A stretch of DNA of 43,455 bases from JBCBWG01 sp964579305 (GCA_964579305.1 CAZOGY010000014.1:1-43455), one strand, 5' to 3'; shown: positions 16,322-24,983, counted from the stretch's first letter. Translations and numbers: made by a program. Notes: generated by a model not told the origin, from the sequence alone.

Positions 16322-16864
16322 ATGACGGACAGGCCACAGGGCGCGGGCGAGGCCCGCAGACTGGCGGTTGAGTTTTTGTACCTTGATTTAGGCCACTGCG
16401 GACGCTGCCAAGGCACTAGCGATGTACTCGATGAGGCCCTTGAGCTGACAGGGCCAATGTTGGCGGCGCTCGGAGTTTCCTGCGAAGTGACGCGCACGCA
16501 TGTGACATCTGCCGAACAGGCGGCGGCGCGCGGATTTGTGGCCTCGCCGACCCTTTTGATCAACGGCGAAGACATCCAGCCCGAGGCCTACCAGAACACC
16601 TGCCGGGAATGCGGCGAGTTGTGCAACTGCGCCGACGGCGTTGATTGCCGGATCTGGGTCTGGGATGGGGAACAGACGTTGACCCCGCCTGTTGCGTTGA
16701 TCGTCAACAAGTTGATTGCTGCGGCCACCACTCAAAAGACAACTGGCCGGCCGCCGGCGGGCCTTGCTGGTGAGGCCGCGCACCGCGGTTCAGCCAACAT
16801 CGAACGCTTCTTTGCAGGTCCTGAGCAAACGGACCGTTGCTGCAGGCCAGGCTGCTGCGCGTGA
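16322..16864 (+). CDS. Cysteine-rich DUF2703 protein, thioredoxin-like
   Basis: A 180-residue protein with GGGAGG just upstream of the ATG at 16322. The N-terminal half looks like a thioredoxin-type fold. A CGRC motif (26-29) follows the first strand (VEFLYLDLGHC), and SPTLLING (75-82) is a probable cis-proline strand. It then has CREC (94-97), CNC (101-103) and C109, and ends in a CC..CC tail (173-174, 178-179). This matches my memory of DUF2703 proteins, which are found near metal-resistance genes. The stop overlaps the start of the next gene by four bases (GTGA), so it is translationally coupled to an ECF sigma factor. A thiol redox or metal-binding role is an inference. Confidence 0.8.
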   Translation: MTDRPQGAGEARRLAVEFLYLDLGHCGRCQGTSDVLDEALELTGPMLAALGVSCEVTRTHVTSAEQAAARGFVASPTLLINGEDIQPEAYQNTCRECGELCNCADGVDCRIWVWDGEQTLTPPVALIVNKLIAAATTQKTTGRPPAGLAGEAAHRGSANIERFFAGPEQTDRCCRPGCCA

Positions 16865-17451
16865 CACAGCACCCGGATCCGGCCTGGCAAACCGTTCTTG
16901 GCGATTTGAAAGCGGTGGTGGGGCGTCGCGGGGTCCACGGTCCTGATGCCGATGACGTTATTCAAACCGCCATTGAAAAAGCGCTCGTCAAACGAGATCA
17001 GCTTGCCGATGGCGCGCGCTTCGACGTCTGGCTGAAAGCGATCGCGGCAAATGTCGCGATCGACTTCCTGCGCGCGCAACGACGCGCGCTCCACCAGGTG
17101 GACATCATCGACGCCCTTGAGAATGTTCAGGATGAGGAGGCGCGCGGTGCAGCCGGCGAAACCGGCCAGAGCAGCTTGATGAGTTATGCTGACTGCGTGC
17201 GGCCGTTGTTGAGCCAGCTCTCTGCGCAAGATGCCGAAGCGATCAGGCTGAAAGACCTCGACGGGCTGAGCTTTGCGGATATGGCAGAGCAGCTTGGATT
17301 ATCTATTCCGGGTGCGAAGTCTCGCGTGCAGCGTGGCCGGGCCCGCTTGGCGCGCGCGCTGACAGACTGTTGTCGCGATGCGCTTGAGGTCAATCTCGAC
17401 CAGAACGGTCCGGCCCATTGCGATGCGACGTGCTGCCGGCCTGAACGTTGA
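16861..17451 (+). CDS. ECF sigma factor with cysteine-rich tail (SigZ-like)
   Basis: A sigma-70 family factor of 196 residues from the GTG at 16861, which overlaps the previous stop codon. Region 2 is visible as DADDVIQTAIEKAL and FDVWLKAIAANVAIDFLRAQRR. Region 4 is visible as LSAQDAEAIRLKDLDGLSFA and the helix-turn-helix IPGAKSRVQRGRARL. There is no region 3, as expected for ECF factors. The tail after region 4 carries C170, C171, C187, C191 and C192, a possible metal- or redox-sensing element. No typical anti-sigma gene is adjacent; the coupled DUF2703 protein is the only obvious partner. The SigZ resemblance is from memory. Confidence 0.85.
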   Translation: MTQHPDPAWQTVLGDLKAVVGRRGVHGPDADDVIQTAIEKALVKRDQLADGARFDVWLKAIAANVAIDFLRAQRRALHQVDIIDALENVQDEEARGAAGETGQSSLMSYADCVRPLLSQLSAQDAEAIRLKDLDGLSFADMAEQLGLSIPGAKSRVQRGRARLARALTDCCRDALEVNLDQNGPAHCDATCCRPER

Positions 17452-17586
17452 GGCTCGTCTTTCAGTCATTAAGGTCGCCAAACCGATCAGACGACAGCGA
17501 ATATGCGTGCCGTGTTCGCACCTAATTTCGCCGATTTGCCGCGTGGGGGCGAGAGCCGTTGGCCAGTTGCAGCACGCGGGTGCTAA

Positions 17587-17684
17587 AGCGTGTCGCATGA
17601 AATGCGCCTCGCTTTCGCTCTGTTGCGCTCACGGGCCGCCTTGCGGCCTTGGGGCGTGAATCCGTTTGGATGCGGCATGCATTA
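17587..17684 (+). repeat. Dispersed palindromic repeat, family 1, copy 2
   Basis: Nearly identical over its length to 76-173. The left end, AGCGTGTCGCAT (17587-17598), is perfect. The right end has drifted (ATGCGGCATGCATTA). The internal GGCCGC/GCGGCC hairpin is kept. It lies between the sigma factor gene and the nucleotidase gene. Confidence 0.85.
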
Positions 17685-17718
17685 AAAGCGCGGCAGCGCG
17701 GCGATGTAGGACCAGTGG

Positions 17719-18507
17719 ATGACTGAGCTTAAAACAACCAAGCCGATGAAGCCGAACTTTGCCGGGACCGGCACGCGCGGGTTCGACGACACGCAGATTT
17801 GGATCTTTGATCTCGATAACACGCTTTATCCAGCCGAATGCAATCTGTTTGCTCAAGTGGATCAGCGTATGGCCAAATTCATTGCAGAGCATTTGGGCGT
17901 GCCTCTGCAGTACGCGCGGCATTTGCAAAAGAGCTATTATCGCCAATTCGGCACGACGCTTGCGGGGCTGATGAAAATCCACCGCATGGAGCCGGACCGG
18001 TTTCTGGATTACGTCCACGACATTGACCTGACCGTGGTGCCGCAACACCCAGAGCTTGCCAAGGCGATTGAGACGCTGCCTGGGCGCAAACTTATTTTCA
18101 CGGCGGGCTCACGGAAACATGCAGAAAACGTTGCGGGCAAACTCGGTATTCTGCATTTATTCGAAGACATCATGGATATTGTTGCGACCGAATTTGTCCA
18201 GAAATCACAGGCTGAGGCTTATGACCGGCTCGTTCATCGCCATGGCGTTGAAGCGCAGCAAGCGGCGATGTTTGAAGACATGCCGCATAATCTTGAACCG
18301 GCACACGCCATCGGCATGACCACGGTCCTGGTCCATTCCAGCTATATGGATCATCCAGTGCAGCAAGCGATGCGGCGGTGGACGCAGGCGCCAGACCATA
18401 TCCACCATGTGACCGATGACCTGTGCACGTTTCTCAATGCGGCACTTACGGCACTTGCGCCGAACTCAAATCGCGATCGGTCGAGCCAAGGTCCCATATC
18501 GGGTTGA
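17719..18507 (+). CDS. HAD-family pyrimidine 5'-nucleotidase
   Basis: A haloacid-dehalogenase superfamily phosphatase of 262 residues, of the type annotated as pyrimidine 5'-nucleotidase. Motif I is WIFDLDNTLYP with the nucleophile D31 and general acid D33. Motif II is in LIFTAGSRKHAENV. Motif IV is MFEDMPHNLEPAHAIGMTTV. It would dephosphorylate nucleoside monophosphates or related phosphates in the cytoplasm. AGGA lies upstream of the ATG. From memory, this gene usually follows argB in Rhizobiales; here the DUF2703-sigma pair and a repeat separate the two. Confidence 0.9.
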   Translation: MTELKTTKPMKPNFAGTGTRGFDDTQIWIFDLDNTLYPAECNLFAQVDQRMAKFIAEHLGVPLQYARHLQKSYYRQFGTTLAGLMKIHRMEPDRFLDYVHDIDLTVVPQHPELAKAIETLPGRKLIFTAGSRKHAENVAGKLGILHLFEDIMDIVATEFVQKSQAEAYDRLVHRHGVEAQQAAMFEDMPHNLEPAHAIGMTTVLVHSSYMDHPVQQAMRRWTQAPDHIHHVTDDLCTFLNAALTALAPNSNRDRSSQGPISG

Positions 18508-18585
18508 CCCCGCAGGCGCACCGACACACCTTGCGCTCAGGTTTTCATCACTCGTCGCCACGCAACGCACTGGAAGAGCCGCACG

Positions 18586-19551
18586 ATGTCCGCTGCCACT
18601 CACGCCCCCGTCATCATTATCGGATCAGGACCTGCCGGCTACACCGCTGCGGTCTATGCGGCGCGCGCGATGCTTTCGCCGATACTGATCCAGGGTACGC
18701 AACCCGGCGGTCAGTTGACGATTACAACTGACGTCGAAAACTACCCAGGTTTTGCCGATCCGATCCAGGGCCCATGGCTGATGGAGCAGATGCAGGCGCA
18801 GGCCGCCAACTGCGGCACACAACTCGTGATGGACATGATCGTTGACGTCGACCTGAGCCAGCGGCCGTTCAGACTGACGGCCGACGGGGGCGAGGTTTAT
18901 ACTTGCGACAGCGTGATTATCGCGACGGGCGCGCAAGCCAAATGGCTCGGCCTGCCGTCAGAACAAGCTTACATGGGCCACGGTGTTTCGGCGTGCGCAA
19001 CGTGCGATGGCTTTTTCTATCGCGGCAAGGACGTCGTTGTCGTCGGGGGTGGCAACACCGCCGTTGAGGAAGCGCTGTTCCTGACGAACTTTGCCAAGTC
19101 GGTGACGCTTGTGCACCGCCGCGACAGCCTTCGTGCGGAAAAAGTCATGCAGGAGCGGTTGTTCAAACATCCCAAAATCACGGTCGTTTGGGACAGCGTG
19201 ATCGATGAAATCGTGGGCGCGGAAGATCCAAAGCGTGTGACGGGCGTGCGGCTCAAACACGTTGAGACCGGCAATATTCAGGATGTGGCCGCTGACGGCG
19301 TGTTCATCGCGATTGGCCATGCGCCGGCGACGGACCTGTTCAAGGGCAAGTTGGAGATGCGCCCGAGCGGATACATCGTTACCGCGCCGGACTCGACGGC
19401 CACGTCGATCGCGGGGGTTTATGCCGCCGGTGATGTCACTGACGAAGTGTACCGCCAAGCTGTCACCGCAGCCGGCATGGGCTGTATGGCGGCGCTCGAA
19501 GCAGAGCGCTTTCTGGCCGCACAAGAAACGCTGCCGCAAGCCGCGGAATAA
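18586..19551 (+). CDS. trxB: Thioredoxin-disulfide reductase
   Basis: Cytoplasmic flavoprotein that passes electrons from NADPH to thioredoxin. At 321 residues it has the usual length. FAD binding: IIGSGPAGYTAAVYAAR near the N-terminus and GGQLTITTDVENYPGF. The redox-active disulfide is C137-A-T-C140-D. The NADPH-binding motif GGGNTAVEEALFL follows. The C-terminal FAD motif is GVYAAGDVTDEVYRQAVTAAG. It is followed after 237 bases by a LysR-type regulator on the same strand. Confidence 0.97.
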   Translation: MSAATHAPVIIIGSGPAGYTAAVYAARAMLSPILIQGTQPGGQLTITTDVENYPGFADPIQGPWLMEQMQAQAANCGTQLVMDMIVDVDLSQRPFRLTADGGEVYTCDSVIIATGAQAKWLGLPSEQAYMGHGVSACATCDGFFYRGKDVVVVGGGNTAVEEALFLTNFAKSVTLVHRRDSLRAEKVMQERLFKHPKITVVWDSVIDEIVGAEDPKRVTGVRLKHVETGNIQDVAADGVFIAIGHAPATDLFKGKLEMRPSGYIVTAPDSTATSIAGVYAAGDVTDEVYRQAVTAAGMGCMAALEAERFLAAQETLPQAAE

Positions 19552-19788
19552 CGCTGGGCGCGCTGATTTTTGCTTAATCGGCGCGGCGGTTCCAAGGGCG
19601 GAGGCGCCTCAAGTCCAGGGCCGCACATGCCGTCAAGGCACCCGGGGCGCCTGGGGCGCCGGGTTTCCTGTAACGTCTCGCGGGGGGTGCGCAGCCCCGC
19701 GACAAGTCGGGCCGGTTGCGATAGACAGCGGAGCTCGGGAACGCGCCGGCGGGTCCCGCGGCATTGATCAAACCTTGAAAGCGCTCGC

Positions 19789-20676
19789 ATGGATTGGGAC
19801 AAGCTGAAGATCTTCCACGCGGCTGCCGATGCCGGAAGCTTCACGCACGCCGGCGACACGCTGCGCATGAGCCAATCGGCTGTCAGCCGGCAGGTGTCGT
19901 CGCTGGAAAAGGAGCTTGGCGTTGCCTTGTTTCACCGGCATGCGCGCGGCTTGGTCCTGACCGAGCAGGGCGAACTCCTCTACAGAACCGCATCGGACGT
20001 GATGAACCGCTTGCAGACAGCCGAGATGCTTCTGTCGGATGCGACGACGAAGCCGGCTGGAGACTTGCGTCTGACCACGCCGATCGGACTGGGTACGGTG
20101 TGGGTCACGCAGCGCCTGCGCGAATTCATGGACCTTTATCCCGACATTCGCGTGGAATTGCTGCTCAACGACGACCAGGTCGACATTGCCATGCGGGCGG
20201 CAGACGTGGCGATCTGGACGCACGAGCCGGAAAACCCCGATTTGATCCGGCGACCGCTTATGAGCATGCGCGTGCGGGCGTTCGCCTCAACGCAATATGT
20301 CAAGACCCACGGTGCGCCGCGCTCGCTTGAAGAGCTGGGAAGTCATCGCTTCGTGTCTTACAGCGGCAACCCGGCACAACATTTGTCCGCGCTGAGGTTC
20401 CTTGAGACCGCGGGTCTGGAAGGACGCAGCGAGCGCGACCCGGTCTTGCGGGTCAACAGCGTCATCGCGATCAAATATGCGATCCGCTCCGGCATTGGGA
20501 TCGGCTTGCTTCCGGACTACCTCACAGAGGAAGAAAAAGATTTGGTGCCCGTTCTCGGGGATGTCGATCTGCCGAAATTGCAAGTTCTTTTTGTGTATCC
20601 GGAAGAACTCAAAACCGCGAAGAAAGTGCATGTGCTGCGCGATTATCTGGTCGCCAAGGCACGCGGCTCGAAATGA
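19789..20676 (+). CDS. LysR-type transcriptional regulator
   Basis: A 295-residue LysR-family regulator. The winged helix-turn-helix occupies roughly residues 1-62 (KLKIFHAAADAGSFTHAGDT, SQSAVSRQVSSLEKELG, LVLTEQGELLY). The periplasmic-binding-protein-like effector domain starts near residue 90 (GDLRLTTPIGLGTVWV). LysR proteins often control a divergent neighbour, but here both flanking genes are on the same strand. The nearest candidate target is trxB, which it follows, a placement I recall from other Rhizobiales. The effector is unknown. Confidence 0.93.
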   Translation: MDWDKLKIFHAAADAGSFTHAGDTLRMSQSAVSRQVSSLEKELGVALFHRHARGLVLTEQGELLYRTASDVMNRLQTAEMLLSDATTKPAGDLRLTTPIGLGTVWVTQRLREFMDLYPDIRVELLLNDDQVDIAMRAADVAIWTHEPENPDLIRRPLMSMRVRAFASTQYVKTHGAPRSLEELGSHRFVSYSGNPAQHLSALRFLETAGLEGRSERDPVLRVNSVIAIKYAIRSGIGIGLLPDYLTEEEKDLVPVLGDVDLPKLQVLFVYPEELKTAKKVHVLRDYLVAKARGSK

Positions 20677-20899
20677 CAGGATCTTTTGTCTTGTCGCTTG
20701 AGCGGGTTGCCATACCCGGCGGGCCGCCGACTGTTCAGCTTCTGCAGCGTCATGCGGGTGCCGCATAACGAATATGCGCGCGCGAAGCTGGCGCCGATCA
20801 ACCTTTTCCAATCTACTGTAGGAGCTGTGACGGACAGCGCGAAGGTGGACCCTCCCTTTGACGCCTTCATTGAAGGATACTGCGGTATCATCTCACTTT

Positions 20900-20932
20900 G
20901 CCGGGCTGGCGTGAAATCGGCCCGGCTTTTTT
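20900..20932 (+). terminator. Intrinsic transcription terminator
   Basis: GCCGGGC (20900-20906) and GCCCGGC (20920-20926) form a 7-base GC stem followed directly by six thymines (20927-20932). This is a textbook plus-strand terminator. It is 224 bases beyond the LysR stop codon, which is far for a simple gene end and leaves room for a separate short transcript. Confidence 0.85.
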
Positions 20933-21002
20933 CTACGTCACATTGCGCCTTGGCGCCGTCGCCGCGATGCGCGCTGTTGGGCAAACGCTATGTCCGATCT
21001 AA

Positions 21003-21169
21003 AGGGTGTCGCATGAAATGCGCCTCGCTTTCGCTCTGTTGCGCTCACGGACCGTTGGCGCTCAGCTGGGGCGGGCCGTTTTCGTGTCGATGTTTCGAAC
21101 ACGAACATCGACGACCCGGGCCGCTTTGCGGCCTTGGGGCGTGAATCCGATTGGACGCGACATGCATTA
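21003..21169 (+). repeat. Dispersed repeat, family 1, copy 3, interrupted
   Basis: The flanks match copies 1 and 2, but about 68 extra bases (roughly 21051-21118) split the element just before the central GGCCGC hairpin. The insertion has its own perfect 9-base inverted repeat, GTCGATGTT (21086-21094) with AACATCGAC (21104-21112). The outer ends are imperfect (AGGGTGTCGCAT and ACGCGACATGCATTA). Confidence 0.85.
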
Positions 21170-21413
21170 GCGGAAGCGCGTCTCGCGTCCCAGATCGGCC
21201 CACATTGCTCTATTTCCAACCTCAACGGGCATCCTTGTCCCGTGTCCGACCATTTGACCGCGACTGCGATCACCTGGGGTCAGCTGATGCTCTAGACCTG
21301 TGACCGGCGCCTGTGAGATATTGTTGTGATGTGCCGTTTGACGCCTTAAGTCGCGTGCCTGCGTTCGATCAACTGGGTTCGATGAGTTGGCTTCGAACAC
21401 GAGGGACGCTGAC

Positions 21414-21443
21414 CGGGCGCCAAATTGCAGATCGTGGCGCCCG
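21414..21443 (+). promoter_or_regulatory. Inverted repeat in the leuC leader
   Basis: CGGGCGCCA (21414-21422) pairs perfectly with TGGCGCCCG (21435-21443), about 90 bases upstream of the leuC start. It could be an operator or a leader hairpin. There is no thymine run after it and no leucine-rich leader peptide, so classical attenuation is not supported. Confidence 0.45.
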
Positions 21444-21534
21444 TCCGTTGCCGGCGATGGTCGCCGCGGCCTGGCATTGAAAAGCGCGACGACGGCAAGA
21501 ACACGACGATCAAACCTGACCGAGGCAGAACACG

Positions 21535-22941
21535 ATGGGCAAAACGCTCTACGACAAAATTTTTGACGATCACATCGTGGAGCAACAGGACGATGGAACG
21601 TGCCTGATTTATATCGACCGGCACCTCGTCCATGAAGTGACCAGCCCGCAAGCGTTTGAGGGCCTGCGCATGGCAGGGCGCTCCGTTCGCGCGCCAGCAA
21701 AGACACTCGCGGTTGTCGACCACAATGTGCCAACGTCCGATCGATCCCAGGGCATTGACGATGCCGAAAGCCGGATCCAGGTCGAGACACTTGCGAAAAA
21801 CGCACTCGATTTCGGCATCGAATACTACAACGAGACCGACGCCCGGCAGGGCATTGTCCACGTGATCGGGCCCGAGCAGGGTTTTACATTGCCTGGCACG
21901 ACCATCGTGTGCGGCGACAGCCATACGGCGACACACGGTGCATTCGGCGCGCTTGCCCACGGCATTGGCACCTCCGAGGTGGAGCATGTGCTGGCCACGC
22001 AAACGCTCTTGCAGCGCAAATCGAAAAACATGCGCGTGACGGTGGACGGCAAACTTCCAGACGGCGTCACCGCGAAGGACATCATCCTCGCCATCATCGG
22101 CCAGATTGGCACGGCCGGGGGAACCGGTCACGTGATCGAATATGACGGTGAAGCGATCCGCGCGCTGTCCATGGAAGGGCGGATGACGGTCTGCAATATG
22201 TCTATTGAAGGCGGTGCGCGCGCTGGATTGGTCGCCCCCGACGAGAAGACCTTCGCGTACCTGGAGGGGCGCCCGAAAGCACCGAAAGGCGCGGCGTGGG
22301 AGGCTGCGGTTGCCTATTGGTCGACGCTGCAAACAGATCCCGATGCCGTGTTCGACACTGTCGTGACGCTTGACGCGGCGAACCTTCCACCGATCGTGAC
22401 GTGGGGGACGAGCCCGGAACAGGTGGTCTCGATTGAGGGCGCAACGCCTGATCCAGAAAAAATTGAAGATCCGGCCAAGCGCGCCGCGGCGGAACGCTCT
22501 CTGGCCTACATGGGGCTTGAGCCGAACACCAAGATGATGGACATCCCGCTCGACGTGGTGTGGATCGGGTCTTGCACCAACGGGCGGATCGAAGACCTCC
22601 GCGAGGTTGCCAAGATCGTTGAAGGCAAGAAGATTTCAGACCGGCTCGACTATGCGCATATCGTGCCCGGCTCCGGCCTTGTGAAAGCGCAGGCGGAAGC
22701 CGAGGGGCTCGATGCGATCTTCCAGGCCGCCGGGTTTGAATGGCGCGAGCCGGGCTGCTCCATGTGCCTTGGCATGAACCCTGACCAATTGAAGCCAGGC
22801 CAGCGGTGCGCATCGACGTCCAATCGCAACTTTGAGGGTCGTCAGGGCTACCGCGGACGGACGCACCTTGTGTCGCCGGCCATGGCCGCAGCTGCCGCAC
22901 TCGCCGGCCATTTCGTCGACGTGCGCAAAACGACGGCTTGA
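21535..22941 (+). CDS. leuC: 3-isopropylmalate dehydratase large subunit
   Basis: Large subunit of isopropylmalate isomerase (leucine biosynthesis), which converts 2- to 3-isopropylmalate with LeuD. The 468-residue length is typical. The [4Fe-4S] cluster ligands are C347 (GSCTNGR), C408 and C411 (GCSMCLGMN), matching the aconitase superfamily layout. The N-terminus MGKTLYDKIFDDHIV and the motif CGDSHTATHGAFGA are diagnostic. Its partner leuD lies 5.4 kb downstream on the same strand with four unrelated genes between, a split arrangement that I recall from other Rhizobiales. Confidence 0.97.
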   Translation: MGKTLYDKIFDDHIVEQQDDGTCLIYIDRHLVHEVTSPQAFEGLRMAGRSVRAPAKTLAVVDHNVPTSDRSQGIDDAESRIQVETLAKNALDFGIEYYNETDARQGIVHVIGPEQGFTLPGTTIVCGDSHTATHGAFGALAHGIGTSEVEHVLATQTLLQRKSKNMRVTVDGKLPDGVTAKDIILAIIGQIGTAGGTGHVIEYDGEAIRALSMEGRMTVCNMSIEGGARAGLVAPDEKTFAYLEGRPKAPKGAAWEAAVAYWSTLQTDPDAVFDTVVTLDAANLPPIVTWGTSPEQVVSIEGATPDPEKIEDPAKRAAAERSLAYMGLEPNTKMMDIPLDVVWIGSCTNGRIEDLREVAKIVEGKKISDRLDYAHIVPGSGLVKAQAEAEGLDAIFQAAGFEWREPGCSMCLGMNPDQLKPGQRCASTSNRNFEGRQGYRGRTHLVSPAMAAAAALAGHFVDVRKTTA

Positions 22942-23256
22942 GCCTGTGGATTTCGGGACCAGGCGGCGACGGGCTGGCGGCGGGGCGGACGGTTTACGCC
23001 CCGGCACACCGCTGGCCCGTTGCGCGCGATGCCCTGCATGTTGTCAGGTTGGTGGCGATCCCGTCGGCCGTGGAGCGCATCAGAGCCAACGGACATCAAA
23101 ATCCTTTGGCGGACGGTTTGCGTGCGGCCCAAGATGGGCTTGGCACCCTGGTACGACCGTGGCCTGCGACTTTGTGATAAGGATTGGCTCTTCTCGTTGG
23201 CACATTGCCTGTGCATAACAACGGGAACGGTGTGTCGCGGGTCGTCGGGGGTTGTC
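22942..23256. other. Gap between leuC and the OmpA-domain gene
   Basis: 315 bases. The open frame of the next gene extends back to 23020, but that part (MRAMPCMLSGWWRS and onward) has no homology-like features or signal, so I treat it as non-coding. I see no terminator with a thymine run and no clear promoter. Confidence 0.4.
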
Positions 23257-24969
23257 GTGTTCAATCGTGGTTTATGGGCATTCATTGGATTGCTGGTCGG
23301 CGTTGCTCTGCTGGCCTTTGGAGTTTTCTCATCGAAGCCGAAGATCGATGAAACGGCGGGCCAGGAGAGAGCGCCCGCCGAGCAGCCCGCGCGTATCGTG
23401 AGCGCGTCCGGGTCATCGCAGGAAAAGCCCGATGGGCCGGTCACCGCAACGGCGGGGGCCGCCGACGCTGAGCGTCGCGCGAACGCATTGAAGGCCTGGG
23501 GCGAGAAGGTTCGCGCCCGACGCGCAGAACGGCGCAAGGCGCGGGAGGCGGCGGCGGCGGCGCGCAAACAGCGTGAAGCTGAATTGGCAGCTTGGGGCGA
23601 ACGCGTCCGGGCCAAACGTGCAGCCCGGCGCGAGGCACGCGAGGCCGCCCGCGCAGCGCGCGCGCGCCGGCAGGCCGAACTGAGCGCATGGGGCGCCCGG
23701 GTCAGAGCCAAGCGCGAAGCCCGTCGCCAAGCGCGTGCGGCCGCAGAACGCCGACGCGAGATGGCTCAGGCGGCACGCGCCAAGATGTCTGCCGACGAGA
23801 CGCGGCTTGCGGCCCAGCGCACCGGGTTTGTGACGGCAATCCAGCAGTTTTTGACCGCGCAGAGCGATCGGGAGGCGGAGGCGAAATCAGCAGCGCTCGC
23901 TGCCGAGCGGGCCGGGTTCGTTTCTGATCTTGCCGAGTTTCGAAGCCGCAAGGATGCCGAAGCGGCAGCGGCGCGTCTCGCCCAAGTCAGCGCCCGTCAA
24001 GAGCGCGCTGCACAGCGCGAGCGCACACTGCGCAAGTGGGCCGAGGTGGAACGCAAGCGGCTTGCCGAGTTGCAGGCCGAACGCGCGCGGCGCCAAGCTG
24101 AGGGGGCGGCAACGGCCCAGCAAAGGGCCCCAAGTGACCGGCAGGCCGAACTTGAAAAGTGGGCTGAGATTGAACGCAAGCGTCTGGCCGATTTGAAGGC
24201 TGCACGCGAACGGCGCGAAGCTGAACGCCGTGCCCAGGCGCGGCGTGAAGCAGCCGAGCGCCAGCGTGCCGAAGTTGCCAAATGGGCTGAGATTGAGCGC
24301 AAGCGGTTGGCCGACGCGCAGGCGGCGCGTGAACGGCGCGAAGCTGAACGCCGTGCCCAGGCGCGACGTGAAGCAGCCGAGCGGCAACGCGCGCAACTTG
24401 CCAAGTGGGCCGCCATTGAGCGCAAGCGGCTTGATGATCTGGAAACCGAACGGGCGCGCCGTGCAGCCCAACGTGCCGCAGCGCAGCGTCGGGAGGCCGA
24501 ACGGCGGCGGCGGCGCGATGCTGAGCTTGCAAAGTGGGCTGCGGTCGAACGTCTTCGCTTGCAAAACCAACGCGAGGCCGCCAAACGGCCAAAGCCATCG
24601 GCGGAAGCCTTGGCCTGCCTTGAGGTTGTCCGGCGCCGCGCCAAAGACGGCATCATTCTTTTTGGCTTCGGCCGATCGGATCTGGCGGGCGACAGCTTTA
24701 CGACGCTTGATGCCATTGCCGAGGCGGCCGCGTCTTGCGCCACCGTGCGGCTGACGATCGAAGGTCACACGGATTCGACCGGCGCTGAGGACCTGAACCT
24801 GAAACTTTCACAAGCGCGGGCCAACGCCGTTGCACGGTATCTGGTCAGGAAAGGGATTAGCGCGGAGCGTCTGCGGGTCGTTGGATACGGCGCGGCACGT
24901 CCGATTGCGCCAAACACCAGCAGTGAAAACCGCGCGCGGAACCGTCGGATCGAGTTCTCTGTTCGCTAA
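23257..24969 (+). CDS. Membrane-anchored coiled-coil protein with C-terminal OmpA domain
   Basis: A 570-residue protein from the GTG at 23257, chosen because GGGGG lies just upstream and the protein then starts next to its membrane anchor (residues 2-24, LWAFIGLLVGVALLAFGVF). A short linker is followed by about 430 residues of Ala/Arg/Glu-rich helix. It holds three repeats of period 32 around AWGxxVRA (tryptophans 81, 113, 145) and five of period 41-43 around KWAxxER (tryptophans 261, 302, 343, 384, 427). The C-terminal 105 residues are an OmpA-type peptidoglycan-binding domain (IEGHTDSTGAEDLNLKLS, GYGAARPIA, ENRARNRRIEF). It probably spans the periplasm as a rod from the inner membrane to the cell wall. 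Confidence 0.85.
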   Translation: MFNRGLWAFIGLLVGVALLAFGVFSSKPKIDETAGQERAPAEQPARIVSASGSSQEKPDGPVTATAGAADAERRANALKAWGEKVRARRAERRKAREAAAAARKQREAELAAWGERVRAKRAARREAREAARAARARRQAELSAWGARVRAKREARRQARAAAERRREMAQAARAKMSADETRLAAQRTGFVTAIQQFLTAQSDREAEAKSAALAAERAGFVSDLAEFRSRKDAEAAAARLAQVSARQERAAQRERTLRKWAEVERKRLAELQAERARRQAEGAATAQQRAPSDRQAELEKWAEIERKRLADLKAARERREAERRAQARREAAERQRAEVAKWAEIERKRLADAQAARERREAERRAQARREAAERQRAQLAKWAAIERKRLDDLETERARRAAQRAAAQRREAERRRRRDAELAKWAAVERLRLQNQREAAKRPKPSAEALACLEVVRRRAKDGIILFGFGRSDLAGDSFTTLDAIAEAAASCATVRLTIEGHTDSTGAEDLNLKLSQARANAVARYLVRKGISAERLRVVGYGAARPIAPNTSSENRARNRRIEFSVR

Positions 24970-24983
24970 TTCATCTGAATACG

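Larger units (their letters stand above)
20677..21534. other. 858-base intergenic region before leuC
   Basis: No credible protein gene is visible. In order it holds a stretch ending in an intrinsic terminator (20900-20932), a family-1 repeat with an internal insertion (21003-21169), a possible weak family-2 repeat (21171-21216), and the leuC leader with a 9-base inverted repeat (21414-21443). The first 220 bases may encode a small RNA ending at the terminator, or may simply be the LysR 3' region. Confidence 0.5.
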
